Shown here one piece after another: positions 31,581 through 44,938 of a stretch of DNA of 64,000 nucleotides. Position 1 is the first letter of the stretch; each line of letters begins with the position of its first letter. A program made the translations under genes and the position numbers. Source of the DNA: Kappaphycus alvarezii (Eukaryota; Rhodophyta; Florideophyceae; Gigartinales; Solieriaceae); NCBI GenBank assembly GCA_002205965.3, contig NADL03000639.1, positions 186,001 to 250,000 on the forward strand. Direction: 5' to 3'. Below the pieces are notes generated by a model. The model had not been told where the DNA came from. It saw only the letters and a list, made by a program, of their open reading frames with translations, and did no database searches.

Positions 31581-33879
31581 AAGGAAAGATTCCTATTACG
31601 CTTGGCCGCTATAAAAGTTGAAAAAGGAAGGAAAAGCATTCCTAGTACTATAACGGCCACCGTAGTAAATTGTAAAGGTGTCGCTGAAGGGGCTGCGGAG
31701 GCTGTTTGGAGGCTAATGGATGCAACTGGAGGATGGATGGAGTTGGTAACTGTGAGTGGACAAAATAGAAGCCAGCTGCGGCATGTGTACGGAGGCCGGG
31801 GGAGGATGGGCTGTCATTTCTGTACTTATACGCGTTAATGGATGTGGAACGGAGGTCCGAATGACACACCGACTGGTGATTTCGAATATATTGAAATAGA
31901 GCTCCGCCTAATTTTCGGCAGCTAAATCCATTTATGTAAAAATTAATCGTGGAAAGGAGAATATTCTCCTTAAAAAGTTTTGCACTCTAGCCTATGATAA
32001 CGTAGAAAAATTTCCGTTCATCTACTGTCATGTCTTACTCACGTGACGAATGATACTGTACATGCAGCCAATGGTATAAATGGCTGTGATAAATTGATAC
32101 GTGTCAGTGCCACTGTCAATAACGCTGATATGATATGAACTTGCAGGCTATTTTCTATGCTGTCTTTGTAGCGCGCGGAATAATCTCCGACAAAACAGGC
32201 AACTTGGTCAAACGGTTCGCACGCTATGACAATATTTCAAACTGATCCAAATGAGAAGCTCCCAATAGTCTTTCAAGGAATGAAGAATCGTTTCTTACAG
32301 ATTTAAATGACAAAAACGAAGATGATACATCAGAAACAAAAATCACAGACGTAAAAAATTGTGGAAACCCAGCCGTCCTATCCGTTTTCGTCATCAAGAG
32401 ATTCTGGCAACAACAAAGACAACAACAAAAAGCCCCTTCAAACAATGAAAACTATACCCTTCACATATTCTCACATGATCGCAAACTAACACTAGTCTCT
32501 AGAGAGCTTTTTTCAAGGCGTCTCTCTTCTTTGCAACCTTTCCTGAACGTATCCCCACATAAATTTTGCAATCTCGCCACATCTTCCAAGACTTCTACCC
32601 CTATTCGCTTCCTAAAAAGCACACACCACCACTTTGGTTTCACCTCTCCCGGTAAATACAGTTCAAATATTCCTCAACCCTCCAGCCACACTTTCCTTCC
32701 CACTTTCCAGTCTCCTCACCTCAAATCTTCACCGTCTCGCCGCCCTATCTCATCTCATCTCAATTTACTGCACAAATATTGAGATCAAGCAAAAAGAAGC
32801 CTTCAAACTCAACCATAGTTCTCTATGTGCATTTTCCGACCACCAACCTTGCAACTTCCCACTCTCTCGACTTTAACAATCTCGATTCCACCCTGCATTG
32901 GGGAGCCATTAATATTTCACTACTCGGGTAGCCAATGCTACCCTACGACTTCCACGCCTTGCCGTCATCATCAAATCTGCAAGCTAGTCATAGTCCCGGC
33001 TTGCAATCTTTCGTGTGCAGCACTGAACTTTCTTTAATTCATTACTGAGCTAATAATAATAGACTCCAGCACACACAGGCACCTCAGTCGTGCTTGACAT
33101 TTCCCGCTTGCAACTCGGATGAGTGACTACTCCAGTCAAAAGTCTTATTTTACAATATCGCCCCATTTTAGGCCATTGATATCGCCAATTCAGCCCACAT
33201 CCCGATGTCAACCGTCCTGCCTTCGCCTATCCCTGCTTTTCCTATCCCAAGTCTACCTGCCTCCCATTAGCCGCAGCCCCGCGAGCTGCACACGGCGTAC
33301 GTCATCCTCGCATATTTCGGACCCATCCCTGCATACCTAGATTGGTTTCAGTCTCGCCATCTTGCTCCGTAGCTCCAAATTCGCTTTGCGCAGCTTCATA
33401 ATTTTTTCTCTTAGTTTGTTCATTGTTTCATAATAGGCAGCTACGTACGCAAAAATCATCACTTTGTGCTTTTTTTGTTCATGTTGCTGCGCCGAGCAGA
33501 TGCTCGATTGTTTTCCGTCTTCTAATCTTCACACCTCTTAGCTTCTCTGTCCGCATCCTTTATAACTGTAACTGTCACCCTCGTGTTCCGCATGTTGTAC
33601 GTCACTGTTGCATGCGCCTGGTGAGGATAAATGTTGTTTTGGAAAAAGATAAGCACTGGCGAGTACGCTTGGCTCGGTCTGTTACGCTCCATAATCTATT
33701 CTATGTCTGCGACAGGACTGGTGATGCCCAAACTCCCCGTACCGCTGTTCCCACGTGTGCGGCTTGTCAGTTGAGTTCTGCATTATAGAGCTGATACTTC
33801 GACTGATGCTATTCCTTACACCTTGTGATGGACGTGTATGCCTCTTTGATCATGTTGAAAAAAGAGTGCTCCAGGGTTG
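31581..33879. other. Stretch without a recognised gene
   Basis: Short frames only; pyrimidine-rich from about 32500 to 33400. I see no protein family, RNA gene or clear repeat. Confidence 0.4.
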
Positions 33880-35060
33880 GGAACTTGAGCTTAGAAGCTG
33901 AGAGGAGGTGACATATCGTCAACATGTAGCAGTACTAACAGACCTATATTTTCCTTTGCAACTTTCAATAGCATTATGAAAGCAAAGGCAGATTGCCCGT
34001 AAGCCCATTTTCTTTCCATTAACATTGTTCACTGGCCTGTATGTATGCTCGCCCAAGCAAAAGGTGCCATGTGACAGAGAAGTTGAAACGATTCCCCAGA
34101 TGTGCTGCTCTCTAAAAGCACATTAACAACCTTTAACATCATACCTGTACCCATTTGGTACAAGAGAGCCTCAGAACGAAGGTAGGCATAAATTGATTGT
34201 CATTTCTCGCTCTCATAAAACTCTGGGAAGAAACGTTCAACTAGTGACACTTCCTCCATCTCCAAGATAAAATCATGCTGCAAACCATGAATAACATGTA
34301 GAAATTCTTCTCAGCTAATATTTTCGTCAGAATCTTCATCCAGATCGGTTATTAATACCCCAACGCGCTCGTTGTCTATTTCGATGTGTTTCTTATTCGT
34401 CCTTAGCTTATGAAACATCAGCCTTACATCCGATACGCTGAAAAGTCCCGAAGATTCGGAGAGAACATCTGAGGCACCTCCTACGCTTTCGCGACGAGTG
34501 TGGAGATTCTCGATGACGAGGTATTAGATGCGAGCTATCTTTTCATTGTACAAAAGGAAAATTAAGCCATTGAAGACAAGAAAGACACCCAAAAAATAAA
34601 CAACGAGAACAAAGGCCACTAACACGTGATATACCTAACACTTCCATGATTTGAATTGGGCAATATGGAGTTAGGAGAGATGTAAACGTCGAAGAACGAC
34701 CTAATGTGATATTTTAAAGCACCTTTCGAAGTGGGTATCCCATGATACAATAAAGTTGCAAGCAAGCCGGAATAAGAACAAAGATTGCTATATTCGTGAT
34801 CACATCGGCAAAATGGCTCGCAATAGTGAGTATGCACATAGTTCATTCCCTTAGTGCATGCACGTAAAAAGGGGAAGCCGCGCACGCTTGTAAGGCGTTA
34901 ATTGCATTGGAGGATATCCTGAATAGAACCAAACGTAGTTCAAAATTGAGAAAAGCGAGGCCAAGAAGGCTCGCAATTCCTGTGCCCTGCTCTGTAGATC
35001 CGCAGCTGGCAGGAAGAGAAATATAACTCGGTAAAGAAACGAGTAAGGCAAACAGCACCG
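33880..35060 (-). pseudogene. Relic of an EF-hand ion-channel-like membrane protein
   Basis: One minus-strand frame runs from about 34638 to 33895 with four stops (one TAA, three TGA) and no frame change. It begins with a membrane helix, VLVAFVLVVYFLGVFLVFNG followed by LIFLLYNEKIARI, the look of a channel S6 segment. It continues RLMFHKLRTNKKHIEIDN and an EF-hand loop DEDSDENIS then x-EEF (34303-34347; positions 1, 3, 5, 9 and 12 kept), then LQHDFILEMEEVSLVERFFP and further hydrophobic stretches. Upstream frames add membrane-like segments (MCILTIASHFADVITN with IAIFVLIPACLQL; ALLVSLPSYISLP). S6 followed by an EF-hand is the layout of two-pore channels and related voltage-gated cation channels; this is inference. 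Confidence 0.4.
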
Positions 35061-36329
35061 CATTGATAAATTGAGCTTAGCTGCAGTGTACGGAATACCC
35101 GGAAGGAAAATGGAAGAACCGTCCGTGGATTTCAGTAAGCCGCGCTTTTGTTGGAATCGGTACTGAAGCTTATTCCTGTCTGACGCTTCCCTTAAATTTG
35201 CGCACCGGGTTTGAAGAGATGACTCGTGCCGAAACGAATTACAGTGCGTGCCGCACTTTGAGTAACGCCGGAACTGTCCGTTGTTTTTTTTCAGCACGGA
35301 TCCAACAGAGGTCATGATGGCTGTTGTACTGTGATTGTTCCTCGAACTATTTGATTTCGGCAAAGTATAGACGCGGAAACAGGAACTCTTATGCCTGCTT
35401 TGCCTATAATGATCTCTGTTCGCTGAGTAAAGTAACTCGTAGATAAGTCTGGAACAAGTTCCCGAGCAGTGCTGAAAAACGAAGTTGGATTTGATGTTTC
35501 TGCAATTCTTTGGATTAAATTTCTTCCTCCATTAGAGAAGTTTTGAGGTTGTATCTCAGAGTCAATTTCAGGTAGCGGAGTGGGAGTCGGGAGATGGACA
35601 ATGGTGATGAATTGGATACGATTTGCACTCTTCGGAGGCGTTTTTGCTGATCAACCCTAGTATGCCGCTTGGAGAGCATCTTGGCCGCTATGAATTTTCT
35701 GATACCGAAAAAGCGAGGAGCCTGTGTGAGAGGGTCACAAAAGGGATTGAGCGAGATTTGAGCCATGAATTGTTTCATCGTTGCGCTTTCCTGAGCTTAA
35801 GCTTGATTGCAAGTTAAATGACTATACCTGATTGGAATCATAGCTCGGACGGTATCTCCGACAAGCACTGATATGGTAGAAGTGATTTGGTCGTCTTTTA
35901 TGGAGTAATAACACCTGCTGTACTGGATATAATCATTTAGTGAGTATTTTTCTTTGTGATAAAACATGTAAGCGCCAATTAACTTATCAATTTGGACCCA
36001 TTTGAGTGTATCCCCTGTAGGTCCACATGAAGGGCCCCATTACTTTTTAAAGTTTTTCCTCTCTACGAATCTTTATGGAATTAGCGGGGGTCGCTTTGGA
36101 GCATTGGGCTCGGTTGGAAACTTTCCGGGTGGAAGCATGTTCGTCAGATGGTCAAGAGTTATACACTAGGGTCGGATTGATTGGACTGGATGGATGAGGG
36201 TGAATGATTTTGATGATTTTGATGATTGCTGGATGCATCTAGGAAATTGGTTGTGACCACTGCGGCTAATACGAAGGTGGAGATGTAGTCAACTACATGA
36301 AGGACTACTTCAACTTTTGAATATTGGTG
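35061..36329. other. Stretch with weak frames only
   Basis: A 170-codon minus frame (34851-35363) and an 87-codon minus frame (35515-35778) are open and Arg/Ser-rich, possibly upstream parts of the channel-like relic, but I cannot match them. A short GATGATTTT tandem lies near 36205-36230. Confidence 0.35.
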
Positions 36330-39300
36330 CTTATACGATGAGCCCCCGATTCGAAGCAAAAGCTCTAGTTCTTTTGACCACCGGATCAATACTGGACTCT
36401 TTAAGGCACATTAGATGGTCCACGAAGGCCGCTGTTGAAGAGAAAATGAAAGATTGAAATATCGGCTTTTTCTCAAGTCTCAGACCTTCGGGCGGGAAAG
36501 GGTAATCAGATTCTAAATTGCTTACTACGATCGACGATCTGGAAGCTTTGGACGAAGAAATGTATATGCACGTTCCCAAATTTCTGATTTGATGGAGACA
36601 GATCGCTGTCGATTCATATACCTAGCAGAGTACCTGTGCTCGTGCCGACTGACAGGAAAACATATATCCCAGAATACAATATTTCGCCATCGCACAGTAG
36701 CAATCAGGAAAAGACTGGAAGCGGGTCTTCCACCTATGCCTGCCGGTCCAGGCATACAGAGGATCGAGCAGCTGACCTATGAGCTTAGGGGTAATCTCGA
36801 AAGAGAATCTTTTCAACCCGCAGGTAGTTCAGATCACGGCTGGCTACAGGGTTACATATTGGAGAAGATATTTCTGGGATTCTCTATGACGGTATCGGTG
36901 ATTTCGATAATTCTATAGGTGAACAAATGCAGGAACAAGAATCTGGTTAGATTGATAGAACTGGCATGATTTTTTCTGATCAATCTGGTGAGGACTTGTT
37001 CGACTTGTATTCAAGCGCCCAGAAGTTCAGGCCCGCAATGATGGTGTAGATGTTGAGATGATTGATTCCGTCTAGCACCCGATAACAGCAATGGGCACAG
37101 TACGCAATTGATAGGGGGTACCCGCGGGAGTCCAACGGCCAAGTCAGGCCTTGCGCTTTCGAAACTAGGCTCAACAGAATAGGAACTAAATTGAGACATT
37201 TGTTCAATTTCACTTCACTAAAGCACAAATGGCACGTATCATGAAGCTTGTGAAGGCCCCGTTCACACCAGTCACCTTCAAGCGCAATTTAGGGAGGCAT
37301 GTCGGGTTTGATACTATCAGATTTTTGACGTGTCGTAGTCACGCGCTGACTAGAAGGTTAGATGTAGATGAAGACCTTCCAGTACGAGATGATGAGTTAC
37401 GCGATTAGTCGAAGGGAAATCACGATGCCTGACTGGTGTAGTTTTGAATACTTGACGCTCCTACCCCGTTTGATAGCATGGATATGACATGAGAAAAATT
37501 GTGAGGACTTGTTTGGATGGTATGCAAACAAGATCGAGGAGCGTGTGGCGCACCCTGGACCTAGGGAGCCTGATATATTGTATGAAGATGTACTAGATGG
37601 AAGGCTGCACCACGAAATTGCTGCTCAACACGGGCCAAGGAAAACATGATGTTTGAAGTTTCTATTTCCCCGTCTAAAGATGGATTTCAATTGAATGCCA
37701 ATAACTCCCATGATTCTTTGTCGATTTTCGCCATTAATCACAACAAAGCAACGGATATACTGCACCTTATCGATAAATTCATCCCACTTTGTTTTCTTAA
37801 GGGGCCCAAAGGGCCAGTGAAGTTAAACAACTTCTTCGTTCCTCTTGTTGAATAGGTGCATAGAATGAATTGGTATAGCGGAAAAGAACTCCAGCCTCAT
37901 GACGGAACGTTGAGAAGGGTTCAGATCCACATTACTCATTTCAGTGGATATTCTCCGGTTGCTGCGGAAAGCTCTGGTACTGTGGGTGCTAAAGGCAGAG
38001 GCCCATGCAATTCCTACAGTCGGAGTAGGTTCTGGTGTCCGAAGTCATGTCATTACTATTATCCCAGTCGGATGATGCTGACAGCAGAAGCACCAAGGCG
38101 TCGGACGCATATTTTTCATGATATAGAACGTACACCAATGCTCAAAAGGCTCGATAACAACACAGTTTTTTCATTTTTGGGAGAGGATCAGAACATGCCT
38201 AAACAGGACAAGGAGGATCTGCAGTCAAGCACTGGGAGCAAGGGTTCAACAGAACTGAGCAAACACACCGTAATCGTACCATTTGAATCATTTCCGTTGG
38301 AAACTGGGCATCTAATAATGAATATATGCTTTGATATTGCAGAGCTGCTAAAAGGTGACAATGAGAAGCTGAAATCCTTTGGGTTTCGAGATGAAACGTT
38401 CATAATCTCGAATGTTGGTTGAGATTACATTGATGGGGATTGGAAAAATTCGGGAGAGTACATCACAATATGCCTTTGGAGCGCTACCTAGAAGAATTTG
38501 TCACTACAAAAACTTGTAAGGAGCCGAAATTAGGACTCTTTATCACAACTTTTTGCAAGTGCTCTTCTAGTGGAACTTACCAGATGCGTATTTGAAGGGG
38601 ATAAAACTCTTTTGTGGGGTGACAGAAATGTCGTCCTAGCCGTTTCTGACGAAATCTGACGTGCGGGAGCCCGGCGATTGTGCAAAAGGGTTTCCTAAGC
38701 ACTTTGAGCGTCACTACTACATGTGCAGCGAGGAGAGGATCTGGCTGCGTAAATCAACACTGCATGCGCTCGTCCACTTGACAGACACAATTAGGAATAA
38801 TGGATCCATCGTTAAATCTGAATCAGTTTTAGGTTGAGCGTTATGTGGGTGTAATGAAAATCAAGGGTCAATGCTCGCCGCCTACCATCTTAGGCAATGA
38901 CAGAATTCACGATGCTTTAGACAAAGATACAAGCTATTCTACCGTCAGCATTGTGTGCATGGCACAAAAAACTCATAAGAGGATCTTGTGTCCGATGAAA
39001 GAGATCATTATGATGTGTTTCAGGGGTTTTCGCGATGGTATTTCGAGTCATTGAAAAGCCCGTTTCATCGTAAAACTCGCAAGAGGAAGTTATTAGTCAC
39101 CTACTTGCAGAGCTTCGCAGATCTCAGTGAACAGGATGCCAATAGCGCTGTCATGAATGACGAGATAGTTTGCCATGGTCGCATAAGGGTAGCCCTCCAT
39201 TCAAAAAATGGTGAGCAAATCGTCGGAGCGTGTGAAGCAAGGCACCATAGAAGCAGTATGAAAAGAGTTGATTGGTTCGTTGAGTCTTATTTTGCCGTGG

Positions 39301-39640
39301 ATGACGGTGGGGAAAGCTCAAATGAACGCAGGATTGTTTATTATGGTCGTGTGCTAAAGCTTTTGAGGTATAATTTCCAACCCGAGTCCTGGCATTCGTC
39401 AAGCACTCTTGTTCTTGTCGAGTGGGCTGACCGGCTGCCTCTAATGCTGTTGGAAAAGTGTTCAGGATATTTGGACTGCAGACTGAATTTACGAAGCCAA
39501 ATGTTGAGAGCTCCGCTGTGTCGAGCAATTCAATTAGCGTTCTCGAGCACCGGGTACCGCAAGGAGAACAAAACGTACATACTTTATAGACGATTTTCGA
39601 GAAATATATCGTTTGCTAGAGGGAAGGCGTGCTGAACCAG
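36330..39640 (+). mobile_element. Decayed CACTA/EnSpm-like transposon with TNP2-type transposase
   Basis: Plus-strand relic of a TNP2-type transposase. An N-terminal part near 36350-36590 reads ALVLLTTGSILDSLRHIRWS. The core is at 37620-38060: MMFEVSISPSKDGFQLN, then LIDKFIPLCFLKGPKGPVKL, NNFFVPLVE, after a stop MNWYSGKELQPHDGTLRRVQ, THFSGYSPVAAESSGTVGAK and WCPKSCHYYYPSR. The line hydrophobic-LKPLV-x-E, W, G..., then a 'sGtvGakgxxpC' loop with Cys is the TNP2 hallmark. A C-terminal part at 38988-39635 reads KRVDWFVESYFAV, RIVYYGRVLKLLRYNF and VLVEWADRLP, like the tail of such proteins. Several stops and shifts. Terminal CACTA repeats were not found by eye, so the limits are approximate. Confidence 0.6.
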
Positions 39641-40360
39641 ATGGATTAGTACGGATTCTGGGAGACCTGAGGAAATATCGCGGTACTGAACATGAGAAAA
39701 ATCACGGAATTGATGTCGTGACAATATCATTTGACATACCGTTATCGTGATATTTCAAGTGGCCGTGGCAAAATTATATTAAACAAACTCGCATTATAAA
39801 ATCGCGAAGTAGGCAGAATGTTTTAGCCGTATTAAGAATTAGGAATCCAATCTGTACAGTTGCAAAAAACTGGCGTTGTGCCTTCATAAGCAGCTCCCAC
39901 TTGGAGGTTGTGTGTAGTACTTGAATGATGATTGGGGACCTGCGGAGTGTAGAAAATAGTAATTGGAAGTTGAATGAAAGCGCCATGCAAAACTCAATTC
40001 ATCGTCCAGTCACCTCTCTTCAAGTTCCGTTCAACCTCCACTTGTTATCCTTACCCCATCCTCCGCACACACTCCATAATGTTTACTAAGGCTATGGAAA
40101 AGAATGGAGAGGTAGGGAGAGAGATTTTGAACGAGGTAAGTTGATTCCGTTTGGCTCCAAAAGGAATAATGGAATTATAATGAACTTTTACAAGCTTCCA
40201 AGTGGTTAGACGACGGACTGTAAAACTTGAGAGGGAAAAGGCTTTTGGGTGAGCGAGCTCTTAGAGGTGAAAATCCGGTACCCTGCGTGTGCGAGAGCAT
40301 GTTGAGGGCATTGCTACTGTAAGATGCTGCAAATCTCATCATACGGGCCTGTAAGGCCCC
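39641..40360. other. Stretch between CACTA-like element and gypsy element 2
   Basis: No recognised gene or repeat. Confidence 0.35.
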
Positions 40361-40610
40361 TGTCGCCCGAGTTTAGTGTCTCGGGACTACTCATGTGGCG
40401 GTTCTATTTGGAAACCTCGCTTGTACTGTGTACAATGGTACTGTACTCTGTGCAAGTGTAGAAACCATGGATTTGAAGCCCCATAAAATGGGGGTGCCGG
40501 AGTCCGAAGACTCCGGCCCTTTTCGGCCATAGAAAAAAATAATTTAAACATAAGCATAATATGGTACCGCATCCAAGCTATACGAAGACTATGAACGAGT
40601 CCCCGAAACC
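40361..40610 (+). repeat. Left LTR-like repeat of gypsy element 2
   Basis: TGTCGCCCGAGTTTAGTGTC, then (after 17 extra bases) GCGGTTCTAT, CTCGCTTGTACTGTGTACAA, TGGTACTGTACTCTGTGCAA and AGCCCCATAAAATGGGGGTG. It aligns in this order with 46369 onward. The right end is estimated. Confidence 0.6.
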
Positions 40611-40664
40611 ACACATTTCCTTCAATATTAGAGCGCTTTATTTTTTTCTTACGAGAATGTATTG

Positions 40665-41400
40665 ATGCGTAGAAAAGACGATGAGAGAAAAGCGCTCGAG
40701 CTCCGCTGCAGACTTGAAGGAGCAGCGTTTAAGCGTTCCTACGAGGCTTTTGCGAGCGATGGAGACTTGACGAAGTAGGCGAAAGACTATTGGACCGTTA
40801 AAGCTAAGCTTATTGCGGAGTTTGGGAAGACCCCGAAGCAGGAAGAAGAACTTCAGAAGGCTATCGCTGCTAGGTGGGATCCGAAGGATATAGAGGGCTC
40901 CCTAGCGCAGTTGGAAGCTCTCTACAAGAGATTTTGATTAAATAATACCGCTTCGTTCGCCTGGTTTCGGAAAGCAGTCGCAGAAAGCCAATGAATGGCC
41001 TAGTTTGTGATGTTTAGAGCCCCTACGGATCAAAAGGGGCTCAAGGAGGCAATCACGTACTTTTTAGTTGGAAAGAAGGCGTTCTACGAATAACAGAGTC
41101 AAGAATCCTCTTGATTGGAACGCCGGAAAAATCCTCCAAAGGCCAGATCCTCGTAGTTGTCAGCACCTGGAAGAAAAAGTGGATCAGCTGACTGACTTTT
41201 TGCTGAAATATATTTGTTTTTGAAGAAAACATTCGACGGAACGGCGCCTAAGGTGAAAACGGATACAGAGTATTTTTGCAGCTTTTGCAAGCAGAAGGGC
41301 CATGGGGTGAGTTGTTGCCCGCAAAATCCACATAGCTATAAACGTTGCTCTATTTGTGGGAAGGGAGGCCATTTGGAGGCGACATGATGGTTCGGAGGCT
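40665..41400 (+). pseudogene. gag of gypsy element 2 with CCHC zinc knuckles
   Basis: From ATG 40665 one frame reads RRKDDERKALELRCRLEGAA, FKRSYEAFASDGDLTK, TAG, KLIAEFGKTPKQEEELQKAI and DIEGSLAQLEALYKRF, the helical gag style of gypsy elements. Near 41275-41390 there are two zinc knuckles: CSFCKQKGHGVSCC and CSICGKGGHLEAT followed by TGA in place of the last Cys codon. Stops without frame change until near 41090. Confidence 0.75.
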
Positions 41401-41830
41401 CTCGTAGTGATGATCGCCGTGGAGGAGTTGCTGCGGCACGATCCAAGTAGGAGGAAGAGCTAAAGATGAGAGAGCATAATAATGATGACAAAGTTGCCGT
41501 AGTTCAAGAATCTTGCGAAAAAGAGCTTGTTGCTGCCACGAAGAGAGGCGCGGACTGACAGGCATTCCCGAAAAAGAGGAGAGAAAACTTGATGGAACTT
41601 GATGCTATCATGAACAAAGCCCCTGCTGACCGTCCACCGATCATGGCTCCCGTCCCAAGGAAGAAGAATAAGAGTGGACATTGTAAGTCAAAAAAGAACT
41701 CCATTGGACTCGAGGTCTCGTCGGGAAGTACAACTTGATCGCCGAACTGGCCTCCGCTGCCAGGGGTATGAACTTCAGGAAATTAATACGCTGAGATGCT
41801 GAGGAGGGCAGGAAGGTTCTCAACCGACTG

Positions 41831-42256
41831 ATGTCAAAGAGTCTGTCGGTAACAGAGGCCTCTGTGGCTAATTATCCGGGAGATCCACGCCGACTCATGG
41901 TTGTGACCGTGAAATTGTATGGAACCGAGACCCATGCCCTTCTGGACACGGGTAAAGTTCCTAACCTGATTTTTTGGGACCTCTGCCAAAAGCTGGCACT
42001 CATTCCGACGTAGACCGATCGTCAAGTGACTGTAGCAGACGGAACTGTCGCACAGGTTATTGGCTGTGTCAGAAGAGTGCCAGTGTCTTACGTGTCAATG
42101 GGCGCGCATCTAGAGTTCCTAATGGTCAACAATGCCCCGTTAGATGTTATCGTTGGAAGTCCGATTCTGGAAGCTCTCCAGCGTGCATCGATTATGCCCT
42201 ACAGCACTTCACTTGGCTATATGATGAAAAGAATTTTTGTTAACATTCGTCAGTGA
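41831..42256 (+). pseudogene. Aspartic protease of gypsy element 2
   Basis: Reads VVTVKLYGTETHALLDTGKV, with the catalytic LDTG at about 41940, then one TAG, VTVADGTVAQVIGCVRRVPV and LDVIVGSPILEAL, the flap and the hydrophobic I-x-G-x-x-x-L exit of retropepsins. Confidence 0.8.
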
Positions 42257-42699
42257 GGCGTCCATCATCAATGGGGCTCAGACGAAAAGTGACGACTTTA
42301 AGTCTCCCAGAGGTTCAAATGATGAAGAAAATCTCCATCATTTCTCATCTCATCTTCCACAAAAAGCGATGCCGGATCGGATACTGAACAAGATCTGTTC
42401 TTAACCATAATTAACAAGGAACTGTACGAGACCGATCCATCTCGCTCGACAAAGACTGAAGCTAAGAAATAGGTGTAAGTTGAGGTGGACCGCTCCGCTC
42501 TGTTGGCCACGAAGCTGAACCACCTCGAGGAGAAGAACTGCAAAGATGTGGCGAAGGATATCAAGGATACAGAATTAATAGCTTAGGATATTCCCGATTT
42601 TGAGCCGGCTGATGTGCCGGTGGTGTTACTCATTCGAGTTGATGGACGAGACTTCGATACATACGAAAGACCGCTGAATGCCGCCGAGGCATAAATAAA

Positions 42700-43928
42700 C
42701 AGTACGTAAAGAAGTGAAAGAATTATTGGAAGTTGTAATTATTATGCCGTCAAAGTCCGCCTGGTCCTTTTCGGTGGTGATAGCCACAAAGGGAGACGGA
42801 AAGCCCCGGTTCTTCCTCGATCACCGTAAGTGGAATAGGGTGATGGAGCCAGACCACTGGCCATTACCGAGAATGGAAGAAAATGTCGACGAACCCTGTG
42901 ACGCAGAGTTATTCACGACGTTGGAGCTTTAGGCAGGGTACTGGCAGGTTACAAGGCCTGAACCTTGCAGTAAAAACACAAATTTTTTCTCTCGATATTG
43001 AACGTACAGATTCGAGGTAACGCCGTTTGGACTAATGAAGGCTTCAGATAATTTTCAAAGGATGATGGAAGAATTTCTTCGCTTTTTACTGTTTGCTATC
43101 GTTTTTGTGGACTATGTTGTAATATTACTTAATTCATTGGAGGAACACATAGCCCAAACAAAGAGGTTCTCAAGAAGATCAAAGAAGCTAATTTAAAGCT
43201 GAAAGTAAGAAAATGCAGCCTTGCTCAGTCTGGAGTGAAGTTGCTCGGTCATATTGTCAGTTCAGGTGGATCTCGACAAGATGAAAGATATCCTGGAGGC
43301 CCCTGTGCCTGAATATTTGACCGCACTTAGGATTTTTCTAAGGCTTGCGGGATACTAGCGACGGTTCATAAAGGGCTTTCCTAACAGCCCTGCAGTGTTG
43401 CACGCAGCGTCATCAGTTAAAAAAGATTTAGAGTAGACTACGGAGATGCAAGATGCTTTTGAAAACTTGAGTGGGAAACTGCATACTCCTAAAGTATTAG
43501 TTTTTCCAGATTTTGATTCTCCTTTCTTATTTTAAACCGACGCCTTATCGGCGGCCCTTTGGTTGATTTTCTCGAAAAAGAAAGAAGATGGGAAAGTACG
43601 CCATATTCAGTTGGCTTCTCGAATGATGACGGAACAGGAGCGCCGCTACTATACAACCGAACGAAAAGAACTTGCTGTAGTTTTCGCTCTTAAGAAATTC
43701 CGAGTGTTACTTCTATCCGATAATCCTTTCGTTGTCTATAACGATCACCAAGACCTCCAAACCACATTCAAGATGAAATATGTTCCCGGGCGGCTGGCAA
43801 GTTGGATGGAATTAATAGAGGAATATGAATTAGAGATAAGGTGTCGTCAGGACCGTGCAAATGGGGGGCCGACTATCCCTCTCGAAGGCCGAACAGGAAT
43901 TTGGACTGAAGAAATGATGAGAAAATAA
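42700..43928 (+). pseudogene. Reverse transcriptase / RNase H of gypsy element 2
   Basis: Reads MPSKSAWSFSVVIATKGDGK, PRFFLDHRKWNRVMEPDHWP and LPRMEENVD, then AGYWQV and FEVTPFGLMKASDNFQRMME. The catalytic box is FVDYVVIL near 43110, so the second Asp of the usual F-V/L-D-D is gone. RNase H follows: DALSAALWLIF, HIQLASRMMTEQERRYYTTE, RKELAVVFALKKFRVLLL and YNDHQDLQ (43560-43760), with TDA and the E-K-E-L helix preserved. Confidence 0.85.
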
Positions 43929-44149
43929 CAGAAGGATTGGTAGCGACAGTGGATTGGGCAGACACAAAGTTGAACGCTTTGGAACCGGACATGGTAGATG
44001 TAGCATGCTTCTTAGCCGGGAAAAGAGCTCGAGAATCCAACCAAAAGAAGAGGATCGCAGTGACCGAACACGAAGAGTTTTATATTCTGGAACGATCCCC
44101 CTTTTCGTCGCGGGAAGGACGAACTCCGTGTCCTGCCTCCGATCTGTAA

Positions 44150-44938
44150 ATGCCCCGAGATAATCGCCACCTTTCACGATGACATTGGCCATTGGGACTT
44201 CGGTTCGACTAGAAAGTTCGCGGGGATCGATTCTGGTGGCCTCTGAGGTGTACCTCGACGTCATAGAGTACGTAGAAGATTGTGATTGGTTTCAGCATGC
44301 GAGAAGGCTGCCGACGTATCATTCGAGTCTGAGAGCACTCATTACTGGACTCTTTGAAATCTTCTCGATGGATATTGCTGGGATACACAAGCCTTCGAGG
44401 ACTGGAACTAGATTTGTTCTGATTTCCGTAGAGCATATGACTGGGAGGCCCAAAAAGGGCTACTACGGATTCTACTGACAATACGGTGATGACGTTCATC
44501 GAGGAAGAAATAATTTTACCGTTCGGACTGCCTAAGAGGGTCGTCTCGGATAACGCGACTGCGCTTGTGGCGTGATCGGTACAAGAGTACATAAAAGAGA
44601 AGTAAGTCCAGTAGAAGGCAGTGTTTTCTTACCCACGGATGGCAAAAAGTCGCGCCGAGCGGATGGTGGGAAGTATCAAGTACGAACTCAAAAGGTCAGT
44701 CGTACGCCATGGGGGTGACTGGGCAGAAGCTCTCCCGAAAGTACTTTATGGTTACCCAAGTCGCGACCAATTCAACGGCACTTCCCCTTTCCGAATGATG
44801 CACAGGATTAAACTGAGGATGCTGGTCAGTGATTCGGAAGCATTTCTCAGTGACGCAGATCATTATCTTTATCTCGATTATCCTTATCGAGAAATTATCC
44901 AACTCTGGAACGCCTGCTGCTGTGGTGGAGAAATGTAA
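44150..44938 (+). pseudogene. Integrase of gypsy element 2
   Basis: HDDIGHWDFGSTRKFAG near 44175-44225 is the HHCC zinc-finger start; LFEIFSMDIAGIHKPSRTG (44352-44405) carries the first catalytic Asp. MAKSRAERMVGSIKYELKRS (44640-44697) is the C-terminal core helix with its Glu. GGDWAEALPKVLYGYPSRD follows. Frame changes near 44230 and 44480. Confidence 0.8.

Noticed and set aside
26206..44938. Reading the in-frame stops of the relics as sense codons of an alternative genetic code
   Set aside because: All three stop codons occur inside the relics, while the intact genes end normally at TGA, TAG or TAA; decay is simpler.
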